NCBI GenBank assembly: GCA_965661625.1 | Contig: CBFIEM010000012.1 | Coordinates: forward strand, 29,063 to 93,062 | DNA length: 64,000 nt | From: GCA-2705995 sp965661625 | Lineage (GTDB): Bacteria > Bacteroidota > Bacteroidia > Flavobacteriales_G > Salibacteraceae | Direction: 5' to 3' | Part shown: piece by piece, positions 14,809-23,782 of the stretch | Layout: each line of letters begins with the position of its first letter | Numbering within the stretch: the stretch's first letter is position 1 | Translations under genes and position numbers: made by a program | Notes under the pieces: generated by a model | Told to the model about the DNA's origin: nothing | What the model saw: only the letters and a program-made list of their open reading frames with translations | The model's database searches: none

Positions 14809-16583
14809 TTCCAATTGAATTTCATAGTTGGACTGTAATTGCAGCACTAGTAATTACCATTGTTGGCCTATTAATAGATAAGGTTAAGGCGTCGCTGGTC
14901 TTTTTACTTGTTGTTTTTGGCTTGATTTTACTCGATGTAATTTCTTTGGAGTCTTTTTTAATCAGCTTTGCCAACCCTTCGCTTATTGCAATTTTTTTAT
15001 TGATTCTGATTACAGCGGGAGTGAATGAAAATTATGATTTGGGAGCGATTTTCGAGCGACTCTTTGGAAATTCAAGCTCTCCTAAGTTGTTCTTATTAAG
15101 GATGACCTCAAGTGTTAGTTTGATGTCGAGTATGATGAATAATACGCCAATCGTAGCGTTACTTACTCCATATGTTTATCAATGGGGGCGAAAGCATGAA
15201 ATTTCGCCTTCCAAACTGCTTATCCCGCTATCGTATGCCGCAATATTGGGTGGCATGATGACGGTAATAGGCACCTCCACAAACCTAGTGCTGAATGGCT
15301 TTATTCGCTCTAGTGGAGGAGATTTACTGAACTTTTCAGATTTCTTTTTTCCAGGATTACTGGTGTCTGTTGGTGGAATTGTTTACCTGATTTTTTTCGG
15401 CTATCACTTGTTGCCAACTAACAATGATTTGTTGATTGATGTGAAAGCACAATTGCGTGAATACGTAGTGGAAACTCAGGTTGAGCCTGAATCATCAATC
15501 ATTGGAAAAACGATAAATGCAGCTAATTTACGTAACTTGAAAGGGGTGTACTTGGTGGAGATTCATCGCGGATCCTATCAGATAAGTCCCGTTTCACCAG
15601 ATGAAATTATCCAAAGTGATGACCGCTTTTTATTTGCCGGAGATACGGAACAGATTATTCAATTAATTAATGCTAAGAACGGACTTAAACTTCCGAAAAC
15701 TGAGCGCTTTAAATTAGGAGATGCCGTTGAACTTATTGAAACCGTTATTCCGGCTAATTCTGATTTAGCGGGAAAAACGTTAAAACAAAGTAATTTCCGC
15801 GAAAGATTTGATGCTGCCGTAGTCGCAATACACCGAAATGGAGAGCGACTGAGTGGCAAGCTTGGGGAAATAACCTTAGCTTATGGTGATTTGCTGCTCT
15901 TAACAACAGGAAACAATTTTGGAACATTACTTAAAAGAACCAAAGACCTTTATCAAGTGTCTTTTATCCAAAAGATGGAGCAAGGAGTTTCTTGGAAGAA
16001 GAAATTATTCTTGCTCATCACCGTGTTGACTGTTGGAGGAATGCTATTCAGGTATATTGATTTTGTTGTAGGGCTGATTGCCATTTTTGGAGCAATGATG
16101 CTGCTGAAAATGATGTCTACAGAATTGTTAAAGAAGAACATTAACTTAGATCTGTTGGTTGTTTTGGGATGCGCTCTGACGTTAGGAACGGCCCTCATTG
16201 ACGCAGGTGCAGCCGATTTAATTGCGACTGGATTTTTTGGTTGGATGGAACTTTTAGGTCCGCGCTGGGTTTTGGGTGGACTGTTTGTGATGACACTTAT
16301 ACTAACCAGCTTTGTTACAAATATTGCAGCTGTATCGATAGCGTTTCCAATAGCTTTCGCTGTTGCTGCTCATTCGGGTGTTGATCCCAACGCGTACTAC
16401 CTGTCTATCGCATTTGCTGCATCTGCAGCATTTTTGACCCCGGTGAGTTATCAGACCAACCTCATGATTTATGGTCCAGGAAATTATAAGTTCATGGATT
16501 TTATTCGTGTAGGATGGCCGCTTACGGTGATATACTCTGTAATCGTATTAGTTTACCTAAATTGGATGTACTTTTCAAATTGA
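14805..16583 (+). CDS. SLC13 (DASS) family permease with paired RCK_C/TrkA-C domains, probable sulfate transporter
   Basis: A 592-aa inner-membrane transporter: an N-terminal half of about 5-6 helices, a soluble central block (about residues 215-375) with two TrkA-C-like ligand-binding domains (SSIIGKTINAANLRN, NSDLAGKTLKQSNFR), and a C-terminal helix block. The SLC13 repeats show SSMMNNTPIVALLTP and GTSTNLVLNGF in the first half and TSFVTNIAAVS in the second, the conserved Asn-rich signatures. The family moves sulfate or dicarboxylates with Na+. Overlap with cysQ (ATGA) and with cysC (TGATG) places it within the sulfate activation operon, so sulfate uptake is the best inference. The central domains suggest regulation by a nucleotide or other ligand. 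Confidence 0.85.
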   Translation: MIPIEFHSWTVIAALVITIVGLLIDKVKASLVFLLVVFGLILLDVISLESFLISFANPSLIAIFLLILITAGVNENYDLGAIFERLFGNSSSPKLFLLRMTSSVSLMSSMMNNTPIVALLTPYVYQWGRKHEISPSKLLIPLSYAAILGGMMTVIGTSTNLVLNGFIRSSGGDLLNFSDFFFPGLLVSVGGIVYLIFFGYHLLPTNNDLLIDVKAQLREYVVETQVEPESSIIGKTINAANLRNLKGVYLVEIHRGSYQISPVSPDEIIQSDDRFLFAGDTEQIIQLINAKNGLKLPKTERFKLGDAVELIETVIPANSDLAGKTLKQSNFRERFDAAVVAIHRNGERLSGKLGEITLAYGDLLLLTTGNNFGTLLKRTKDLYQVSFIQKMEQGVSWKKKLFLLITVLTVGGMLFRYIDFVVGLIAIFGAMMLLKMMSTELLKKNINLDLLVVLGCALTLGTALIDAGAADLIATGFFGWMELLGPRWVLGGLFVMTLILTSFVTNIAAVSIAFPIAFAVAAHSGVDPNAYYLSIAFAASAAFLTPVSYQTNLMIYGPGNYKFMDFIRVGWPLTVIYSVIVLVYLNWMYFSN

Positions 16584-17188
16584 TGAAAGAAAAACTACAC
16601 ATTATACCTCATAGTCACGCCATTAAAATGGGTGATCGAAATCGTCTTCAAGGAAATAGAAGCTTAGCCATTTGGTTTACGGGTTTGTCTGGCTCAGGTA
16701 AAAGCACACTAGCTAATGGGCTTGAACGGAGGCTTTTTGAAGCAGGCTTGCATACCTACATTTTAGACGGCGACAACGTGCGTTCTGGCTTAAATTCAGA
16801 CCTTGATTTTTCAGATTCGGGAAGGGTAGAAAACATTCGACGCATTGCCGAGGTTGCAAACCTATTTGTTGACGCAGGTGTTGTAGTGCTCTCTGCGTTT
16901 ATCTCTCCTTTTGCTAAGGATAGGGAACGCGTTAAAAATACAGTTGGAAGTGATCAGTTCGTTGAAGTATTCGTCGACTGCCCCATTGAGGTGTGTGAAG
17001 CACGCGATGTGAAGGGACTCTATAAAAAAGCAAGAGCAGGTGAAATTTCAAATTTTACGGGAATCTCATCCCCTTTTGAGGAGCCCGAAAACCCCGATGT
17101 TCATGTGAATACAGACACAGATTCTTTAGAACGTTGCATTGATCAAGTTTTCAATAAGATCAAACCATTACTTACGGATAAAAAATAG
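16583..17188 (+). CDS. cysC: Adenylyl-sulfate kinase
   Basis: APS kinase of about 201 aa, which phosphorylates adenosine 5'-phosphosulfate to PAPS. It shows the P-loop GLSGSGKST (residues 34-42), the DGDNVRSGLN substrate segment, RIAEVANLFVDAG, SAFISPF, and the closing-lid segment KGLYKKARAGEI with NFTGISSPFEEP. I chose the ATG at 16583, which overlaps the SLC13 stop as TGATG; the frame extends 23 codons upstream but only inside the transporter gene. It is separate from CysN here, unlike NodQ-type fusions. Next to cysD and cysN it completes PAPS synthesis. Confidence 0.95.
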   Translation: MKEKLHIIPHSHAIKMGDRNRLQGNRSLAIWFTGLSGSGKSTLANGLERRLFEAGLHTYILDGDNVRSGLNSDLDFSDSGRVENIRRIAEVANLFVDAGVVVLSAFISPFAKDRERVKNTVGSDQFVEVFVDCPIEVCEARDVKGLYKKARAGEISNFTGISSPFEEPENPDVHVNTDTDSLERCIDQVFNKIKPLLTDKK

Positions 17189-17245
17189 TTAAGAAGCGTT
17201 TTACGCCAATTTGGATTGGCTAATTTTGAAGCAGAAATAGACATT

Positions 17246-18151
17246 ATGGAAAGTTATAATTTGAGGCACTTAGATGAACTTGAAGCGGAATCAATCTACG
17301 TTTTGAGAGAAGTGTTTGCGCAGTTTGAGAATCCAGTTATTTTGTTTTCTGGTGGAAAGGATTCAATTGTTGTGACTCACCTTGCAGAAAAAGCATTTTA
17401 TCCTGCGAAAATTCCTTTTCCCCTAATGCACGTGGATACCGGACATAATTTTCCAGAAACCATGGCATTTCGCGATAACCTGGTTGAAAAGATGGGGGCG
17501 AAATTAATCGTAGGATCTGTTCAGGGTTCGATAGATAAAGGACGTGTACAGGAAGAGCATGGGATGAATGCATCGCGAAATGCATTGCAAACAACTACAC
17601 TTCTTGATACCATAGAAGAGAATCAGATTGATTGTGCAATTGGTGGTGCTAGAAGAGACGAGGAAAAAGCACGAGCAAAAGAGAGGTTCTTTTCTCATCG
17701 TGATGATTTTGGTCAATGGGACCCGAAACACCAACGCCCTGAGCTTTGGAACTTGTTCAACGGTAGGAAAAATATGGGAGAACATTTCAGGGTTTTCCCC
17801 ATTTCTAATTGGACCGAAATGGATGTTTGGCAATATATTCTCAAAGAGAAAATCGATATTCCATCGCTTTACATTGCCCATGATCGAGATGTGATTCGTC
17901 GAAATGATACGTGGATTCCAATGTCTGAACATATTGAATTACGCGAAGGCGAGGAGGTCGTTAATAAGCGAATTCGGTTCAGAACGTTAGGAGATATTAC
18001 CATTACTGGTGGTGAAGAATCAGAAGCGGATACACTGGAAAAAATTGTACAAGAAGTAGCAGCTGCTCGTCAAACAGAACGCGGAAATCGCGCAGACGAT
18101 AAACGTTCTGAAACGAGCATGGAAGACCGCAAAAAGCAAGGGTATTTTTAA
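17246..18151 (+). CDS. cysD: Sulfate adenylyltransferase subunit 2
   Basis: The ATP-sulfurylase catalytic subunit, 301 aa, which forms APS from ATP and sulfate in complex with the GTPase CysN. It is a PP-loop ATPase: SGGKDSIVVTHLAEK near the N-terminus, PLMHVDTGHNFPET, GGARRDEEKARAKER, and PISNWTEMDVWQYI, and it ends RKKQGYF like other CysD proteins. The ATG at 17246 (MESYNLRHLDELEAE) matches the usual CysD start; a TTG 30 bases upstream adds residues with no counterpart. It is 57 bp after cysC and 20 bp before cysN. Confidence 0.96.
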   Translation: MESYNLRHLDELEAESIYVLREVFAQFENPVILFSGGKDSIVVTHLAEKAFYPAKIPFPLMHVDTGHNFPETMAFRDNLVEKMGAKLIVGSVQGSIDKGRVQEEHGMNASRNALQTTTLLDTIEENQIDCAIGGARRDEEKARAKERFFSHRDDFGQWDPKHQRPELWNLFNGRKNMGEHFRVFPISNWTEMDVWQYILKEKIDIPSLYIAHDRDVIRRNDTWIPMSEHIELREGEEVVNKRIRFRTLGDITITGGEESEADTLEKIVQEVAAARQTERGNRADDKRSETSMEDRKKQGYF

Positions 18152-18171
18152 TAGGAAAGAAGAATAGAATT

Positions 18172-19437
18172 ATGAGCTCATATTTAGATATGGAATTATT
18201 GCGGTTTACAACTGCAGGAAGTGTAGATGACGGTAAGTCTACGTTGATTGGTCGACTTCTTTTCGATTCGAAATCAATCTTTGAGGATCAAATGGAAGCA
18301 ATTCGTAAAACTAGCAACCGTAAAGGGCTAGATCATACTGAATTGGCATTGCTAACGGATGGTTTGAAAGACGAAAGGGAGCAAGGAATTACAATTGATG
18401 TTGCCTACCGGTATTTTGCTACACCAAAACGTAAGTTTATCATTGCTGATACTCCCGGTCATATTCAGTATACACGAAATATGGTTACCGGTGCATCAAC
18501 AGCAAGTTTAGCACTTATTCTTGTAGATGTTCGAAAAGGAGTAGTGGAACAAACATGCCGTCACTCATTTATAGCGTCGTTGCTCCAAATTCCGCACGTA
18601 CTGGTATGTATAAACAAGATGGACCTCGTTGACTATAGTGAAGAGGCCTACTACAAAGTTGTTGAGCAATACAAACAGTTTGCTTCAAAGCTAGACGTGA
18701 AAGACGTTCGCTTCGTGCCAATTTCTGCCTTGCATGGTGATAATGTAGTTAACCGATCTGAACACATGCCTTGGTACGAAGGAAGTACGGTTTTGAATAC
18801 ATTGGAAAACATTCACATAGGATCAGATGAGAATCACATTGACTGTAGATTCCCTGTTCAAACAGTTATTCGTCCGCACTCTGATGAGTACCATGATTAC
18901 AGAGGATATGCCGGTAGAATTGCTGGTGGAATTTTTAAGCAAGGAGACGAAGTAGTTGTTCTTCCTTCTGGATTAACCAGCAAGATTAAATCTATTGATA
19001 CCCTAAACGGGCCATTGGAAAAAGCTTTCGCTCCTATGTCAATTTCAATGACCTTGGAAGATGATATTGATGTTTCGCGTGGAGATATGATTGTGCGTGA
19101 GAATAATCAGCCCGAAGCAAACCAGGATATTGAAATCATGATGTGCTGGTTAAATAATGACCCTCCCAAGCCTCGAGCTAAATACATTGTTCGACATACA
19201 TCAAATGAGGCTCGCAGTATCATTAAAGAAATCAAGTATAAAGTAGATATCAATACGCTTCACCGCAATGAAGAGGACTTGAACATTGAGAAGAATGATA
19301 TTGCACGGGTATTGCTTCGCACAACAAAACCGCTCTTAATTGATTCTTACAGAAGGAACCGCAACACAGGAAGTTTGATCTTAATTGATGAATCAACAAA
19401 CGAAACGGTAGCTGCAGGAATGATTATTGAACGCTAA
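18172..19437 (+). CDS. cysN: Sulfate adenylyltransferase subunit 1 (GTPase)
   Basis: EF-Tu-like GTPase subunit of ATP sulfurylase, 421 aa. GTP hydrolysis drives APS formation by CysD. G motifs are complete: P-loop AGSVDDGKST (residues 15-24), EREQGITIDVAYRYF (switch I/G2), DTPGH (G3), NKMD (G4), and SALHG (G5). Beta-barrel domains 2 and 3 follow, ending in RNRNTGSLILIDESTN, diagnostic of CysN. There is no APS-kinase domain at the C-terminus, consistent with the separate cysC. It is the last gene of the operon, followed by a strong terminator. Confidence 0.97.
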   Translation: MSSYLDMELLRFTTAGSVDDGKSTLIGRLLFDSKSIFEDQMEAIRKTSNRKGLDHTELALLTDGLKDEREQGITIDVAYRYFATPKRKFIIADTPGHIQYTRNMVTGASTASLALILVDVRKGVVEQTCRHSFIASLLQIPHVLVCINKMDLVDYSEEAYYKVVEQYKQFASKLDVKDVRFVPISALHGDNVVNRSEHMPWYEGSTVLNTLENIHIGSDENHIDCRFPVQTVIRPHSDEYHDYRGYAGRIAGGIFKQGDEVVVLPSGLTSKIKSIDTLNGPLEKAFAPMSISMTLEDDIDVSRGDMIVRENNQPEANQDIEIMMCWLNNDPPKPRAKYIVRHTSNEARSIIKEIKYKVDINTLHRNEEDLNIEKNDIARVLLRTTKPLLIDSYRRNRNTGSLILIDESTNETVAAGMIIER

Positions 19438-19458
19438 TAGCAACACTACTCATAGTGA

Positions 19459-19487
19459 AAAGCCGGAATTTTATTCTGGCTTTTTTT
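19459..19487 (+). terminator. Intrinsic terminator of the cys operon
   Basis: An 11-bp stem AAAGCCGGAAT/ATTCTGGCTTT (one G-U pair) with a 3-base loop, followed by four more T. It starts 22 bases after the cysN stop and contains the last codons of the convergent menE gene. Confidence 0.85.
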
Positions 19488-20487
19488 GTGCCTGCTCAAA
19501 GGTGACTTTTCGCTTAATTTTACCGGAGGATGTGCGTTGAAACGAGTGTGTGAAAAAGATTGAACGTGGTTTTAAATAGGGTGAGCTTAGTCCACTGAAT
19601 AGTTCATCAAAGTCAGTTTTGGCGTAGCTTTTTTCGGAGCTCTCTATGACAAGGGAAACTGATTCACCCAATGTGTCGTGCTGTGCTCCAAAAATGAAAA
19701 AATCGTCCTCAATTAACGGCGCTAAGTAATCTTCGATTTCTTCCGGAAATACCTTAATTCCTCCGGAGTTGATGACATTGTCGTAGCGTCCCTTAAATGC
19801 AAAGACCTGGTCATTTTTCAAGGTTACAATATCGTTCGTTGTAAGTGACTCCACTCCAAGAGATGGCGCACTTATGATCAAACAATCACGAGAGTCAGTT
19901 GAGAAAGTAATACCTGGAAGTCCCTTGAATAAAGGTTCTCTGCTGAGGTCCCTTATCGCTACATGTGTTATTGTTTCGGTCATGCCATAAGTTGTGTAAA
20001 CCTTATTGGCGTGTTTGATCAACTCTTTTTCTTGTGATTTTGGTAGTACACCACCGCCAATAATAAGTTTAGCAATGCGGTTAATTTCGGGTAAAGAAGA
20101 TATCGCCTGATGGGGAACCATTGCTGCAAAGTCGAACATGCTATTGTGCGCTGCAATGGGACGAGCTTGAGGCTCAACACAAGTAAGGATGAGCTCTCCA
20201 ATGATTGCACGAACAATCATTAATTTACCTGCAATGTAGTTAGGGCTCAAGCATAAAAGGGCAGAGTCGCCTGGTGAAAGTTTGAAATAGGCCAAAGTTT
20301 TTGATGCACTATTGCCAACATACGCTTTTTTTAATGCGATCTGTTTTGGTTTTCCAGTACTTCCAGACGTCCGTGCTAGGATGAAGTCATCTTCATTACG
20401 CCATTCCTCAATGAAGCTAATCACTTCTCGCTCAAAGTCAGATTTTGGTTGAAGTTTTTCAGTTGAATATGGTGGCTGAAGAATCAT
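19471..20487 (-). CDS. menE: o-Succinylbenzoate--CoA ligase
   Basis: An adenylate-forming enzyme of 338 aa, shorter than typical MenE (about 450-490 aa) but usual for Bacteroidota members. It would activate o-succinylbenzoate to its CoA ester in menaquinone synthesis. Core motifs: P-loop-like ARTSGSTGKPKQIALKK, the TTYGMTETITH segment, and the hinge FAFKGRYDNVINSGGIKVFPEEIE; the C-terminal lysine is in RTSSGKIKRK. The start overlaps the menC stop by 4 bp, so menA-menC-menE form one operon. Its 3' end lies inside the cysN terminator. The short N-terminus lacks the first subdomain of larger acyl-CoA synthetases; I see no frameshift. Confidence 0.9.
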   Translation of the reverse strand: MILQPPYSTEKLQPKSDFEREVISFIEEWRNEDDFILARTSGSTGKPKQIALKKAYVGNSASKTLAYFKLSPGDSALLCLSPNYIAGKLMIVRAIIGELILTCVEPQARPIAAHNSMFDFAAMVPHQAISSLPEINRIAKLIIGGGVLPKSQEKELIKHANKVYTTYGMTETITHVAIRDLSREPLFKGLPGITFSTDSRDCLIISAPSLGVESLTTNDIVTLKNDQVFAFKGRYDNVINSGGIKVFPEEIEDYLAPLIEDDFFIFGAQHDTLGESVSLVIESSEKSYAKTDFDELFSGLSSPYLKPRSIFFTHSFQRTSSGKIKRKVTFEQAQKKPE

Positions 20488-21512
20488 GAGAAGTACCTCC
20501 GGTGAAGGTGTCCTTGTTCGATGTGTAAAGGTGCTTGTAGGTTATTGATAAATAAGCCGCCAGTGCCAAGCCCTTGGGGAATGGAGATGTCTTTTTCTGC
20601 TGCATACTGTGCAATGGCATCAAGTCCAATATTACTTTCTAAAGCACTAGTAATCCAATAGGGTATGCCTAAGTTTTCTGCAGAGGAAATCCACTCATCA
20701 GTACCTGTGAATCCACCAATGAAACTCGGTTTTAAAATAACAAATTGGGGCTTAATGTCTTCCAACAGCTTCGCTTTAAGCGTTCCATCAAAAACACCAA
20801 TCAACTCTTCATCCAAAGCAATAGGTAAAGGTGTCTTTTCGCAAAGACGAGCCATATGCGTATGTTGTCCAGGTTTAATTGGTTGCTCAATTGAATGGAT
20901 GTCGTAGCCCGCTAATTTTTCAAGTTTCTCCAGTGCATTGTTCAAACTGAATGCTCCATTAGCATCAACGCGCAATTCAATTTCGTTCTTGGAAAAATGA
21001 TTGCGAATATGTCTAATACAAGCTAGCTCTTCTTCAAAATCAATTGCTCCAATTTTCATTTTTATGCAGTTGAATCCAGCCTTAATCTTTGATTCAATTT
21101 GGTGGAGCATTTGGGTTTTAGACCCCATCCAGATTAGGCCGTTTATTGATATGGGCTGATTTCCATAGGTGAAGTCATTTTTAAAGTAAAGCCTTTTTCC
21201 ACCATGCTTTAAATCTAACAATGCCATTTCAATCCCTGCCTGAATGCTAGGCCACGCTTTTAGGCGATTGAGCAAATTGCTTGGATGTTCAAACTCTTCG
21301 GGCTGGATTGATGTGATTATCTGTTGGTAATTCGGACGATCATCTGCACTTAGTCCCTGCAATAGTCCGCACTCACCAACTCCAACAACCTCAGGGCTAT
21401 TCGTTTCCCAAAGCTCAATAAACCAGGAGGTCTTAGTCGTCAAAATCCCACGGGAAGTTCCACTTGGTTTTTTAAAACGGAGTTGATAGGGGTATGTCTT
21501 GAGTGAATACAT
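20484..21512 (-). CDS. menC: o-Succinylbenzoate synthase
   Basis: An enolase-superfamily enzyme of 342 aa that dehydrates SHCHC to o-succinylbenzoate in menaquinone synthesis. It has an N-terminal capping domain (YQLRFKKPSGTSRGILTTK, EVVGVGECG) and a TIM-barrel with the catalytic lysine in CIKMKIGA, metal ligands in LRVDANGAF, SIEQPI and ALDEEL, and a later FVILKPSFIGGF lysine. It ends 4 bp inside menE and begins 1 bp inside menA, so it is tightly coupled to both. Among enolase-superfamily options, MenC is secure from context. Confidence 0.95.
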   Translation of the reverse strand: MYSLKTYPYQLRFKKPSGTSRGILTTKTSWFIELWETNSPEVVGVGECGLLQGLSADDRPNYQQIITSIQPEEFEHPSNLLNRLKAWPSIQAGIEMALLDLKHGGKRLYFKNDFTYGNQPISINGLIWMGSKTQMLHQIESKIKAGFNCIKMKIGAIDFEEELACIRHIRNHFSKNEIELRVDANGAFSLNNALEKLEKLAGYDIHSIEQPIKPGQHTHMARLCEKTPLPIALDEELIGVFDGTLKAKLLEDIKPQFVILKPSFIGGFTGTDEWISSAENLGIPYWITSALESNIGLDAIAQYAAEKDISIPQGLGTGGLFINNLQAPLHIEQGHLHRRYFS

Positions 21513-22408
21513 CAGATAAAAGTTCCAAATCCAAATAACAGGGAAAAGAGAAAGGTTGTTAATGCTAATTTCTTCAACATCGGGTCAAGATCTTGAGGTG
21601 TTTTTGCGCGATGTGTTTGAATAAGTTGGGCGATAATCAACGGAGCAGTTAGGAATGCTAACAAAGCTCCTGGCTCAACAAGCAATCCGTATGCTAAACA
21701 ACAAACCAAGGGAGCGATGAGTAATACATCGTGGTAGATTAAGGACCTTTGTTTTCCTAAACGAACAGCGACAGTAATTTTCCCCGATTTGGCATCAGTT
21801 TCGCGATCACGCATGTTATTTAAATTGAGCACACCTACCGACAATAACCCAACAGCAACGGCTGGTAATATCAAAGCTTCTTGCAGTTGATGGTGATGTA
21901 AATAGAACGTACCAAGCACACCTACCAAACCGAAAAATATAAAAACGAAAAGATCCCCCAACCCGCGGTAACCATAAGCTGATTTTCCTACAGTGTATTT
22001 TACAGAAGCTGCTATGGAGCCAATACCGAGTCCTAGAAACAGCCAGGTTGATAAACCAATAGTTGGAAATGCTGCTAAAACAAGTGTAATTCCACTTGCT
22101 AATGCCAATATGCCAACGATAAACATCATGTTTAGCATGGCAGTTGGTGTTATTATTCCGCGTTGTAGCGCTCGCTCTGGACCAATACGTGTAGAATTGT
22201 CTGTTCCTTTTACACCATCACCATAGTCGTTTGCCAAGTTGCTAAGCACTTGGAGCAGTAGTGTAGTGACCAACGCTAAAAGTGCAATATCCCATCGGTA
22301 GTCAGGGTCGTGCAAGAGGGTGTTTCCAAGGATAATACTGCTAAACGCAAGGGGTGACGTGCGCAACCGAAAGGCATTAACCCATTCAGATAACATTGTT
22401 TTTGGCAT
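21512..22408 (-). CDS. menA: 1,4-Dihydroxy-2-naphthoate polyprenyltransferase
   Basis: A UbiA-family integral membrane prenyltransferase of 298 aa with about 8-9 helices. It attaches the polyprenyl side chain to DHNA, giving demethylmenaquinone. The family motif appears as LSNLANDYGDGVKGTDN (an NDxxD-type site), with RIGPERALQRG after it, and the second acidic site as NLNNMRDRETDAKSGK. It is the promoter-proximal gene of menA-menC-menE; a TAnnTTTG element lies at 22413-22420, immediately before the start, so the mRNA may be leaderless. Divergent from ndh. Confidence 0.95.
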   Translation of the reverse strand: MPKTMLSEWVNAFRLRTSPLAFSSIILGNTLLHDPDYRWDIALLALVTTLLLQVLSNLANDYGDGVKGTDNSTRIGPERALQRGIITPTAMLNMMFIVGILALASGITLVLAAFPTIGLSTWLFLGLGIGSIAASVKYTVGKSAYGYRGLGDLFVFIFFGLVGVLGTFYLHHHQLQEALILPAVAVGLLSVGVLNLNNMRDRETDAKSGKITVAVRLGKQRSLIYHDVLLIAPLVCCLAYGLLVEPGALLAFLTAPLIIAQLIQTHRAKTPQDLDPMLKKLALTTFLFSLLFGFGTFI

Positions 22409-22412
22409 AAGG

Positions 22413-22420
22413 CAAATATA
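22413..22420 (-). promoter_or_regulatory. Promoter -7 element of menA-menC-menE
   Basis: TATATTTG on the minus strand fits TAnnTTTG and ends 4 bases before the menA ATG at 22408. The transcript would start around the first codon; an internal ATG four codons on (22396) is an alternative start. Confidence 0.5.
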
Positions 22421-22455
22421 ACATAGGATTGAACGGATAGTTGAGTTAAAATGAC

Positions 22456-22485
22456 TTGAAAATTGAAGTAGTTCAGTTAAATTTG
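22456..22485 (+). promoter_or_regulatory. Promoter of ndh (-33 TTG, -7 TAAATTTG)
   Basis: TTG at 22456-22458, a 19-base spacer, then TAAATTTG at 22478-22485 match the Bacteroidota sigma-ABfr consensus in both boxes and spacing. It ends 19 bases before the ndh ATG. Confidence 0.65.
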
Positions 22486-22504
22486 AACTACATAAAATGA
22501 CTCA

Positions 22505-23782
22505 ATGAATATCCCAGCATCAAACCTTCCCCGCGTAGTTGTAATAGGAGGTGGTTTTGGAGGATTACAATTTGTAAAAAGCTTGAACGCGAATAAGTTT
22601 CAAGTAGTTTTAATCGATAAACATAATTACCACACATTCCAGCCCCTGCTTTATCAAGTAGCTACCGCAGGACTTGAGCCTGACTCAATTGCTTACCCAT
22701 TGCGGAAGGTGTTTCGCAACCGACCGAATTTCTTTTTTCGAATTTGTGAGGTTCAACGGATTAGCGCCGATTCCAAAACAATCAGCACTTCTGAAGGAGT
22801 ATTGAATTATGACTATATGGTTATTGCCACAGGTTCGAGCACCAACTTTTTTGGCAATCAAGAAATTGCGACAAATGCGATGAGTATGAAAACAGTGCCT
22901 CAAGCGTTAGACCTCAGAAGCTTGTTGTTGCAGAATTTTGAACGAGCGCTTTACAACACGGATTTGAAAGAGCGAGAGCGCTTAATGAACTTCGTTGTTG
23001 TTGGAGGCGGGCCTACAGGAACAGAGTTAGCAGGGGCTTTGGCGGAATTAAAACTTCATGTTCTACCAACAGATTATCCCGACTTGGATTTTAACAATAT
23101 GCGTATCCACTTGATTGAGGCATCGGGTGAGCTGTTAGGAGCGATGAGTGCTTCAGCTTCTAAAAAAGCACTTTCTTACTTAAAGAAATTGGGGGTTCAA
23201 GTGTGGTTAGATACTGCTGTAACTTCCTATGATGGAAAGACGATAGCAACTAGTACGGGCGACAGTATTGCTACACGCTATATGATTTGGGCGGCTGGTG
23301 TTGCGGGAAACCCAATTCCAGGAATAGAGCAGGCCATGAACAAAGGGTCACGAATTAAGGTAAATACGTATAATCAAGTTGAAGGATTTGAGCATGTATT
23401 TGCTATTGGAGATATAGCGAGCATGGAGAGTGATTCTTACCCTAAAGGCCATCCAATGATGGCTCAGCCGGCTATTCAACAAGGAGCTTTGGCGGCGAAG
23501 AATTTGGAGCGCATGCATGATCAAAGGCCCTTAAAAGCATTTAAATACCGCGACAAAGGAAGTATGGCAACAATTGGGAGAAATAAGGCGGTTGCAGATT
23601 TGGGAAAGTTGCATTTTGCTGGTATCGCAGCGTGGTTTGTTTGGATGCTCGTTCACTTAATGGCACTTGTGGGATTTAGAAACAGAGCAGTAACCCTAGT
23701 GAATTGGACGATTGCATATTTCAAATATGAAAAGGGAGAACGATTAATTATTAGGCCTTATAATCCTAAAAAGTCAACCTAG
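22505..23782 (+). CDS. ndh: Type II NADH dehydrogenase (NADH:quinone oxidoreductase)
   Basis: A single-subunit, non-pumping FAD enzyme of 425 aa that passes electrons from NADH to menaquinone at the inner membrane. It has two Rossmann folds: FAD-binding VVIGGGFGGLQFVKSL at the N-terminus and NAD-binding VVVGGGPTGTELAGAL near residues 164-179, plus the ATG motif (YMVIATGSSTNFFG), VFAIGDIA, and the quinone-site AQPAIQQG. A hydrophobic segment near the C-terminus (AWFVWMLVHLMALVGF) acts as membrane anchor. It lies between the two menaquinone operons and ends convergently with menD (4-bp overlap), so the quinone consumer sits inside the quinone pathway cluster. Confidence 0.95.
   Translation: MNIPASNLPRVVVIGGGFGGLQFVKSLNANKFQVVLIDKHNYHTFQPLLYQVATAGLEPDSIAYPLRKVFRNRPNFFFRICEVQRISADSKTISTSEGVLNYDYMVIATGSSTNFFGNQEIATNAMSMKTVPQALDLRSLLLQNFERALYNTDLKERERLMNFVVVGGGPTGTELAGALAELKLHVLPTDYPDLDFNNMRIHLIEASGELLGAMSASASKKALSYLKKLGVQVWLDTAVTSYDGKTIATSTGDSIATRYMIWAAGVAGNPIPGIEQAMNKGSRIKVNTYNQVEGFEHVFAIGDIASMESDSYPKGHPMMAQPAIQQGALAAKNLERMHDQRPLKAFKYRDKGSMATIGRNKAVADLGKLHFAGIAAWFVWMLVHLMALVGFRNRAVTLVNWTIAYFKYEKGERLIIRPYNPKKST

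Noticed and set aside
17504..17932. 142-codon frame on the minus strand inside cysD.
   Set aside because: It lies entirely within a certain cysD gene, and its translation shows no domain-like pattern.
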